From Bacteroidota bacterium (GTDB lineage: Bacteria > Bacteroidota > Bacteroidia > Chitinophagales > Saprospiraceae), in NCBI GenBank assembly GCA_008501835.1, contig QQUB01000669.1:1-5102 (forward strand): a stretch of 5,102 bases of DNA. Reading direction: 5' to 3'. Shown piece after piece: positions 1 to 5,102 of this stretch. Numbering within the stretch: the first letter of the stretch is position 1; every line of letters starts with the position of its first letter. The notes below the pieces were generated by a model. The model saw only the letters and a program-made list of their open reading frames with translations. It made no database searches and had not been told where the DNA came from. The translations under genes and the position numbers were made by a program.

Positions 1-202
1 TCGGTTAAATTGTCTTTACACAATATATAAATTAGGTCTCAACATAAGAAATAAAATTGTTATAATCTGATTTGAACAAGGTCTTTTTTTTTATGGTCGG
101 AAATTTGACAATGATTTTCAAAAATTGGTCTGGGGTTATTGTTAAAATTATAGTTAGTTTTGCTGTTTCGGCAAACAAAAAAACTATTGCACCTTTTTTG
201 AT
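1..202. other. AT-rich non-coding leader upstream of mnmH
   Basis: This stretch is clearly richer in A and T than the genes that follow and holds no convincing coding region. It contains a run of nine T at 84-92 with no GC-rich hairpin before it, a TATAAT at 61-66 with no good partner box, and a better promoter candidate at 155-162. An in-frame stop (TAG at 155-157) lies upstream of the mnmH start, and no ATG falls between them, so the region does not extend the mnmH protein by a normal start. The preceding gene lies outside the window, so its strand is unknown. Confidence 0.7.
155..162 (+). promoter_or_regulatory. Candidate Bacteroidota -7 promoter box for mnmH-selD
   Basis: TAGTTTTG matches the Bacteroidota -7 consensus TAnnTTTG exactly and sits 40 bases before the mnmH ATG, which would give a short 5' leader of roughly 30 bases. 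The -33 partner (TTG/TTTG) is not well placed: a TTG at 125-127 leaves a spacer of 27 bases and the TTG ending at 141 leaves 13, where about 17-23 is usual. In AT-rich DNA an 8-base degenerate match can occur by chance, so this is only a candidate. Confidence 0.35.
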
Positions 203-1240
203 ATGGTAGAGCAGACAGGAATTGAGCAAATGTTACTTAACAGGTCCCATACGACCCTGGTAGACGTCCGTACACCTGCCGAATTTGAAAAAGGCCACGT
301 GCCGGGAGCCGTAAACCTTCCATTATTCAGTAATGAGGAAAGAGCTGTAGTGGGAACCATTTATAAAAAAGAAAGTCCACAGGCTGCATTACTTAAAGGA
401 CTGGATTTTGTGGGCCCTAAAATGACCAAATTCATCAAATCAGCTGAAAAGCTGGCACCAGACAAACGGGTTACCATTCATTGCTGGCGAGGAGGAAAGC
501 GCAGTAGCAGTATGGGCTGGCTACTGGACACTGCCGGGTTTCAGGTTAAGGTGCTCAATGGAGGCTATAAAGCCTACCGCCAATACATTCATGCCCGCTT
601 TGACGAAGATTTTCCCAATATGATCATCCTTGGAGGATTCACAGGATCAGCTAAAACTGAGATCCTTAACGCCTTAAAAGAACAAGGTGAACAGTTCCTT
701 GATCTTGAAGGTGTGGCCCATCACAAAGGGTCAGCCTTTGGAGCCCTTGGACAGGAAAAACAACCGCAGGTGGAACAATTTGAAAATAACCTGTACGATG
801 CACTTACCGAAATAGATACCTCCCGTAGATTTTGGGTAGAAGATGAAAGCAGGTCCATTGGAAGGGTCTACGTGCCTCAAAATTTCTGGGCCACCATGCG
901 TACAAAACCTGTGATTTTTCTGAAACGTAAATTAGATCACCGGGTGGACCATCTCGTCAAAGGCTATGCCTGTTTTTCAACCGAAGAACTTGCCCATTCT
1001 TTTGAAAAGATTCAAAGAAGACTTGGTGGCCAGCACCTCAAGGCTGCACTTGAAGCCCTGGAAAAGGATGATTATCCTACAGCAGCCACCATTGCTTTAA
1101 AATATTACGACAAGGCTTATTCCAAGGCATTGGAACGCCGTTCAGAAACCTGCGAAGTCATCCCTTTTGAAACCAATGAAATAAAACCGGAAACCATTGC
1201 GGAACAACTCATTCAATTTGTAAACCATGAACTTAAATAA
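203..1240 (+). CDS. mnmH: tRNA 2-selenouridine synthase (MnmH/SelU)
   Basis: This cytosolic enzyme replaces the sulfur of 2-thiouridine with selenium at wobble position 34 of some tRNAs, using selenophosphate and passing through an S-geranyl intermediate. The 345-residue protein has the family layout. An N-terminal rhodanese domain covers about residues 5-130, with DVRTPAEF at 21-28, NLPLFSNEERAVVGT at 38-52 and active-site HCWRGGKRS at 93-101. Cys94 aligns with the catalytic Cys97 of the E. coli protein. A P-loop domain follows, with Walker A GGFTGSAKT at 144-152, then DLEGVAHHKGSAFG at 167-180 and WVEDESRSIG at 211-220. Length is close to the E. coli protein (about 364). Ala150 replaces the usual Gly of GxGKT. 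The start at 203 leaves a few residues before the rhodanese fold and has no Shine-Dalgarno. The gene overlaps selD, whose product supplies its substrate. Confidence 0.96.
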   Translation: MVEQTGIEQMLLNRSHTTLVDVRTPAEFEKGHVPGAVNLPLFSNEERAVVGTIYKKESPQAALLKGLDFVGPKMTKFIKSAEKLAPDKRVTIHCWRGGKRSSSMGWLLDTAGFQVKVLNGGYKAYRQYIHARFDEDFPNMIILGGFTGSAKTEILNALKEQGEQFLDLEGVAHHKGSAFGALGQEKQPQVEQFENNLYDALTEIDTSRRFWVEDESRSIGRVYVPQNFWATMRTKPVIFLKRKLDHRVDHLVKGYACFSTEELAHSFEKIQRRLGGQHLKAALEALEKDDYPTAATIALKYYDKAYSKALERRSETCEVIPFETNEIKPETIAEQLIQFVNHELK

Positions 1241-2273
1241 AGACATAAAACTTACCGAATACAGCCATGGCGCAGGTTGTGGATGTAAAATTGCTCCCAA
1301 AGTCCTGGACTCCATCCTCCACCACAATGGGAACAAGATATTTTTCGACAATCTCATTGTGGGAAATGATGAAAGAGACGATGCAGCAGTGCTTGACCTT
1401 GGAGACGGAACGGCCGTTATCAGTACCACAGATTTTTTCATGCCCATAGTTGATGACCCGGTTGATTTTGGTCGAATTGCATCGGTAAATGCCATCAGCG
1501 ATATTTATACTATGGGCGGAAAACCCATCCTGGCCATTGCCATATTGGGTTGGCCCATCGACAAATTGCCCCCGGAAGTAGCCAACCAGGTCATCACCGG
1601 TGCCAGAAATGCCTGTGCAGAAGCCGGAATCCCGCTGGCAGGTGGCCATAGTATCGACAGCCCTGAACCCATTTTCGGTCTTGCTGTAACTGGCCGGGTC
1701 GAACTCGAAAACCTCAAAAAAAATGGAGGTGCCGAACCAGGTTGCAAACTTTACCTGACCAAACCCATCGGTGTGGGGATATTGACTACTGCTCAAAAGC
1801 AAAAGAAGAGGCTTCCTGAGCACGATATGATTGCCCGTAACAATATGGTGAAACTCAATAATATTGGTGAAGAGCTGGGTACACTACCCTATGTCAAGGC
1901 CATGACCGATGTTACCGGTTTTGGTTTGCTCGGTCATTTGATCGAGATGTGTGAGGCCAGTAATGTCTCTGCTATAATTGAATTTTCTAAGGTTCCTTTG
2001 ATCGACAAACAAATCCTTGATGATTATCTTGATAAGGGTTGTATTCCCGGAGGTACCAAAAGAAACTGGGCTTCCTATGGACATAAGGTCGGAGAAATAT
2101 CGGATTACCATAAACACCTTTTATGCGATCCGCAGACAAGCGGAGGATTATTGGTGGCCGTGGAAGCGGATAAAACAGCAGAATTTGAAAGCCGGATGCA
2201 ATCCCGGGGATTCGAACTCGATGCTTTTGGGCAAATCAAGGAAAAAGGGGATAAACTTTTAGAGATTCAGTAG
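1227..2273 (+). CDS. selD: Selenide, water dikinase (selenophosphate synthetase)
   Basis: SelD converts selenide and ATP to selenophosphate, AMP and phosphate, giving the selenium donor for tRNA selenouridine and, in other organisms, selenocysteine. At 348 residues it matches the E. coli enzyme (347) nearly end to end. The catalytic loop SHGAGCGCK lies at 13-21; Cys18 and Lys21 correspond to E. coli Cys17 and Lys20, and Cys18 is an ordinary TGT codon at 1278-1280, not selenocysteine. Metal and ATP-binding aspartates are in place: Asp52 (NDERDDAAV), Asp69 (STTDFF), Asp92 (NAISD) and Asp228 (AMTDVTGFG). AGGHSIDSPEP at 138-148 and LLCDPQTSGG at 298-307 are further family signatures. The ATG lies inside the end of mnmH, a 14-base overlap in a different frame, which points to co-transcription and likely translational coupling. 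This start gives the E. coli-like N-terminus, so I trust it. Confidence 0.98.
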   Translation: MNLNKDIKLTEYSHGAGCGCKIAPKVLDSILHHNGNKIFFDNLIVGNDERDDAAVLDLGDGTAVISTTDFFMPIVDDPVDFGRIASVNAISDIYTMGGKPILAIAILGWPIDKLPPEVANQVITGARNACAEAGIPLAGGHSIDSPEPIFGLAVTGRVELENLKKNGGAEPGCKLYLTKPIGVGILTTAQKQKKRLPEHDMIARNNMVKLNNIGEELGTLPYVKAMTDVTGFGLLGHLIEMCEASNVSAIIEFSKVPLIDKQILDDYLDKGCIPGGTKRNWASYGHKVGEISDYHKHLLCDPQTSGGLLVAVEADKTAEFESRMQSRGFELDAFGQIKEKGDKLLEIQ

Positions 2274-2316
2274 CAAAGTCAAATTTCTTCCATTTATCAA
2301 TTGGTTTAACAAAAAA

Positions 2317-4086
2317 ATGACAACCGAATACAGAAAAACCACTCAGCAGTTATTACCGGAAAAAATTACCCCCACTCCTGAAGGAGCTTATGATGTATAC
2401 CCGGGATTTAAAGTAGAGGAAGGAACGATAAAGGCTGGATACCCAAACCTCGCAAAATCGATTTCCAGACATAAGGTCGTTCTTTTGGATGGCTATGCGG
2501 GCGTACTTTGGGAGGAACTTCGAAAAGGTTTGTCCAGTACATTTGAAGCCCAGAAACTGCACATCAGTTGGATAAACTTCCGCGAAACGTTTAAACCTGA
2601 ACAGGAGATCGATGTCCTTGTCGAACCCTTTTTAGGAGGAGAAGACCCCATTTTCGGTACCCGCACCACCCTGACTCTTCAGGAACTTTTTGATACTAAG
2701 AAAATTGACAATATCCACATCGACCCAAAAGCTGATATAAATATCATTTATGGTACTGGTGCGAGCCTTGCCCAACAGGAAGGTAGTTTATATTACGTCG
2801 ATCTGCCAAAAAATGAACTTCAGTTCAGAATGAGGGCCGGGGCGATTACTAACCTTGGCAAATCAAGTAGCTTCGCCGCCAAAGCCATGTACAAGAGGTT
2901 TTATTTTGTTGATTGGATTTTACTTAATAAGCATAAACAAACCGTATTAGCACAGATTGACACCTTTATCGACGACCAACGTGCAGGAACCCCTGTTTTT
3001 ATGGACGGCGATAAACTAAGGGAAGGCCTATCCTCTATGAGCAGGAACTTCTTCAGGGTCCGGCCATGGTTTGAACCCGGCGCATGGGGCGGGCAGTGGA
3101 TTAGGGAAAACATCTCCCAACTCAGTGCCGATGTTCCCAATTATGCATGGTCATTTGAGCTTATCGTTCCCGAAAATGGTTTGTTGTTTGAAGATAAAGG
3201 GCGAATGCTGGAGTGTTCCTTTGACCTGTTGATGTTTCAGGAATATAAAAATGTTTTGGGGCATGCAGCAGACAGGTTTGGGGTAGAATTTCCTATCAGG
3301 TTTGATTTCCTGGATACGGTTGATGGCGGAAATTTATCTGTACAGGTTCACCCGAAGGAAGCATTTATTAAATCTGAATTCGGTGAAAATTTCACCCAGG
3401 ACGAATGTTATTATATTCTTGAAGCCACCGATGAGGCAGGGGTTTATCTCGGTTTCCAAAATGAAATTAAACAGGAAGATTTTCGAAATGAACTTGAGGA
3501 AAGTTTTACCCATAAAACCGAAGTAGATATTGAAAAACACGTCAATAAATTTCCGGCACAAAAACATGACCTTTTCCTCATACCCTCCGGCACCATCCAC
3601 AGCGCAGGAAAAGGTAACCTGGTATTGGAGATAAGTGCGACCCCCTACATTTTCACCTTTAAATTATACGACTGGCTTCGACTTGACCTTGATGGAAAAC
3701 CCCGCCCGCTGAACCTTGAAAGAGGGTTTCTAAACCTTGACTTTTCGAGAAAAGGACCTGTAGTCACTCAAAAACACATTTCCAAACCAAAACTTATCGA
3801 AGCGGGCGACGATTGGAAAACTTTCCATTTGCCGACCCATGAGGAGCATTTCTATGATGTACATCGCCTGGAGTTTGAAACCAGGATAAAAGTAAGCACA
3901 AAAAACCAGTGCCATGTTTTGTCATTGGTTGAAGGAACCTCTTTACTACTGATCACTGACTCGGGGCTGGAACAAAGGTTCAACTATGCGGAAACCTTCG
4001 TAGTTCCGGCTGCCTGCCAGCAATATACCCTGGTAAATGAAGGCCCCGGCACCTGTAAGGTTGTAAAGGCTTTTGTCAAATCATAA
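2317..4086 (+). CDS. manA: Class I mannose-6-phosphate isomerase with long N-terminal extension
   Basis: The C-terminal half is a zinc-dependent cupin isomerase that interconverts mannose 6-phosphate and fructose 6-phosphate in the cytosol. Expected metal ligands are visible: Gln343 and His345 in SVQVHP, Glu363 in DECYYIL and His428 in PSGTIHS. LVLEIS at 435-440 and YDWLRLDLDGKPRPLN at 451-466 follow, with Arg463 in the position of the family's catalytic arginine. A second, C-terminal cupin-like part (about 500-589) ends the protein. At 589 residues it is nearly twice the B. subtilis enzyme (about 315). The extra part is residues 1 to about 300. It contains a hydrophobic strand and glycine turn, VVLLDGYAGVLWEEL at 54-68, plus PFLGGEDPIFGTRTTLTL at 104-121, MYKRFYFVDW at 191-200 and RPWFEPGAWGGQW at 249-261. 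I cannot assign it a function; it recalls an ATP-binding kinase fold without a Walker A lysine, which is inference. The start is 43 bases after selD with an A-rich lead-in and no Shine-Dalgarno. Confidence 0.88.
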   Translation: MTTEYRKTTQQLLPEKITPTPEGAYDVYPGFKVEEGTIKAGYPNLAKSISRHKVVLLDGYAGVLWEELRKGLSSTFEAQKLHISWINFRETFKPEQEIDVLVEPFLGGEDPIFGTRTTLTLQELFDTKKIDNIHIDPKADINIIYGTGASLAQQEGSLYYVDLPKNELQFRMRAGAITNLGKSSSFAAKAMYKRFYFVDWILLNKHKQTVLAQIDTFIDDQRAGTPVFMDGDKLREGLSSMSRNFFRVRPWFEPGAWGGQWIRENISQLSADVPNYAWSFELIVPENGLLFEDKGRMLECSFDLLMFQEYKNVLGHAADRFGVEFPIRFDFLDTVDGGNLSVQVHPKEAFIKSEFGENFTQDECYYILEATDEAGVYLGFQNEIKQEDFRNELEESFTHKTEVDIEKHVNKFPAQKHDLFLIPSGTIHSAGKGNLVLEISATPYIFTFKLYDWLRLDLDGKPRPLNLERGFLNLDFSRKGPVVTQKHISKPKLIEAGDDWKTFHLPTHEEHFYDVHRLEFETRIKVSTKNQCHVLSLVEGTSLLLITDSGLEQRFNYAETFVVPAACQQYTLVNEGPGTCKVVKAFVKS

Positions 4087-4096
4087 ACCACCGATT

Positions 4097-5102
4097 ATGA
4101 AAAACCGACCGGTCATTTTTATCACTGCTGTTTCAGCCCTTGGAGGATTGTTATTCGGATTTGATACCGCTGTAATCTCGGGCACCATCGGCATGGTCAG
4201 AGATCAATTCCATATGGGGGTTGATCTGGAAGGTTGGTTTGTCAGTTCTGCATTGGTTGGATGTGTAATCGGCGTGGCTTTTGCCGGAATTTCCAGCGAT
4301 GCTGTGGGGCGGAAAAAAGTGCTTTTTTCTTCCGCCCTATTCTTTTTGATTTCAGCCATTGGATGCTCCATGGCCAGTACGGTTACCATGCTGATAGGAT
4401 TCAGAATCATTGGAGGATTAGGCATAGGAATTGGTTCCATTTTATCTCCCTTGTATATTGCGGAATTGTCGCCGACAAAGCTTCGGGGCAGATTAGTAGC
4501 CTTGTATCAACTGGCCATTACCGTTGGAATACTAACAGCGTATTTATCCAATGCTGGTCTTGTAAACTGGCTTGGACAAGACAATATGAACAGCTGGAGG
4601 TGGATGTTTGGAACGGAAGCCGCACCAGCATTGATATTTCTGATTTTATTATTTTTCATCCCTGAGAGTCCCCGATGGTTATTATCCAAAAACAAACAAC
4701 AAAGAGCAAGAACCATCCTTAAAAAGTACCTTCCTGAAGAAGAAGCCTTGGAACAATTAAAAAATGCTGACAAAAAGGATGACAATAAAGAGCGGTTTTC
4801 CTCTATTATCAAAAACCGGAGTTTGCTGGGTTTGTTAGCCATTGGATCATTATTGGCTGCCTTATCCCAATTCAGCGGGATCAATGCGATCATTTATTAT
4901 GGTCCGGATATTTTGACGCAGGCCGGTCTGACTTTGAGTGAATCACTAGGCGGGCAGGTCTCCATTGGTATAGTAAATGTTCTGTTCACCTTTCTTGCTA
5001 TCTGGAAAATTGATTCCTGGGGGAGAAAGGCATTGTTGCTTTTGGGAATTGCAGGTGCCTTCCTTGCACTGATCTTATGTGGTGTTTATTTTACTTTTGA
5101 TT
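4097..5102 (+). CDS. MFS sugar transporter, sugar porter family (3' end outside window)
   Basis: The first 335 residues of a membrane carrier that probably imports a hexose or pentose, most likely by proton symport as in XylE and GalP. It opens with GGLLFGFDTAVISG at 16-29 in the first membrane helix. Sugar porter signatures follow: DAVGRKK at 68-74 between helices 2 and 3, RIIGGLGIGIGS at 103-114 with YIAELSPTKLRGR at 120-132, PESPRWLL at 189-196 after helix 6, QFSGINAIIYYGP at 258-270 in helix 7, and DSWGRK at 306-311 after helix 8. Charged residues 197-240 form the central cytoplasmic loop. About nine of twelve helices are present, and a typical member has 440-500 residues. The ATG lies 10 bases after the isomerase stop, so the two genes are almost certainly one operon. 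Substrate cannot be read from the sequence; mannose, fructose or glucose would fit the neighbour. Confidence 0.93.
   Translation, partial: MKNRPVIFITAVSALGGLLFGFDTAVISGTIGMVRDQFHMGVDLEGWFVSSALVGCVIGVAFAGISSDAVGRKKVLFSSALFFLISAIGCSMASTVTMLIGFRIIGGLGIGIGSILSPLYIAELSPTKLRGRLVALYQLAITVGILTAYLSNAGLVNWLGQDNMNSWRWMFGTEAAPALIFLILLFFIPESPRWLLSKNKQQRARTILKKYLPEEEALEQLKNADKKDDNKERFSSIIKNRSLLGLLAIGSLLAALSQFSGINAIIYYGPDILTQAGLTLSESLGGQVSIGIVNVLFTFLAIWKIDSWGRKALLLLGIAGAFLALILCGVYFTFD

Noticed and set aside
61..92. TATAAT box and nine-T run as a promoter or terminator
   Set aside because: The TATAAT has no matching upstream box at the right distance, and the T run has no hairpin ahead of it. Both are expected in AT-rich DNA.
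157..176. Possible hairpin (TTTGC with GCAAA around a short loop) as a terminator
   Set aside because: The stem is short and AT-rich, and no T tract follows it on either strand.
32..229. A 65-codon - strand frame covering the leader and the mnmH start
   Set aside because: It runs through AT-rich non-coding DNA and into mnmH, has no known motif, and its composition looks like chance.
1278..1286. Selenocysteine at the SelD active site
   Set aside because: The codons are TGT, GGA and TGT, with no in-frame TGA, so this is the cysteine form of the enzyme.
1233..1823. A 196-codon open frame on the - strand opposite selD
   Set aside because: It lies wholly inside the strongly supported selD gene, and its translation shows no recognisable domain. 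It is a by-product of selD codon use.
4107..4114. GACCGGTC palindrome at the start of the transporter gene as an operator or attenuating hairpin
   Set aside because: It is only eight bases, lies within codons for Asn-Arg-Pro-Val, and leaves too small a loop for a stable hairpin. No second copy was noticed near the other gene starts.
4234..4665. A 143-codon + strand frame inside the transporter gene
   Set aside because: The frame starting at 4097 gives clear sugar porter motifs throughout this stretch. The other frame is an out-of-frame shadow.

Overview
The window holds four genes, all on the + strand and tightly packed, after an AT-rich non-coding leader of about 200 bases. It looks like chromosomal DNA of a Bacteroidota bacterium. 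Three things suggest this: none of the four start codons has a recognisable Shine-Dalgarno sequence, a TAnnTTTG-type -7 box lies upstream of the first gene, and the fourth gene's neighbour is a long (589-residue) mannose-6-phosphate isomerase of a kind I associate with Bacteroidota. The phylum call is an inference; I could not search a database.

Positions 203-2273 are a selenium module. mnmH (selU) encodes tRNA 2-selenouridine synthase and overlaps by 14 bases with selD, which encodes selenide, water dikinase. SelD makes selenophosphate from selenide and ATP, and MnmH uses it to replace sulfur with selenium in 2-thiouridine at the wobble position of certain tRNAs. No selenocysteine-decoding genes (selA, selB, selC) are visible here, and SelD itself has cysteine rather than selenocysteine at its active site. 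The module can therefore be explained by tRNA modification alone.

Positions 2317-5102 are a sugar module. A class I mannose-6-phosphate isomerase carries a long N-terminal extension of about 300 residues ahead of its zinc-binding cupin core. Ten bases later starts a major facilitator superfamily sugar transporter of the sugar porter family, cut off by the window end after about nine membrane segments. Together they suggest hexose uptake followed by mannose-6-P/fructose-6-P interconversion. A sugar kinase, needed in between, is not in the window.

The only gaps are 1-202, 2274-2316 (43 bases) and 4087-4096 (10 bases). I see no terminator or promoter between selD and the isomerase gene, so all four genes may be read from one message. 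I see no RNA genes, CRISPR arrays, mobile elements or notable repeats. Most of the window is well-conserved metabolism. The points most worth a second look are the uncharacterised N-terminal part of the isomerase and an unusual Walker A loop in MnmH.
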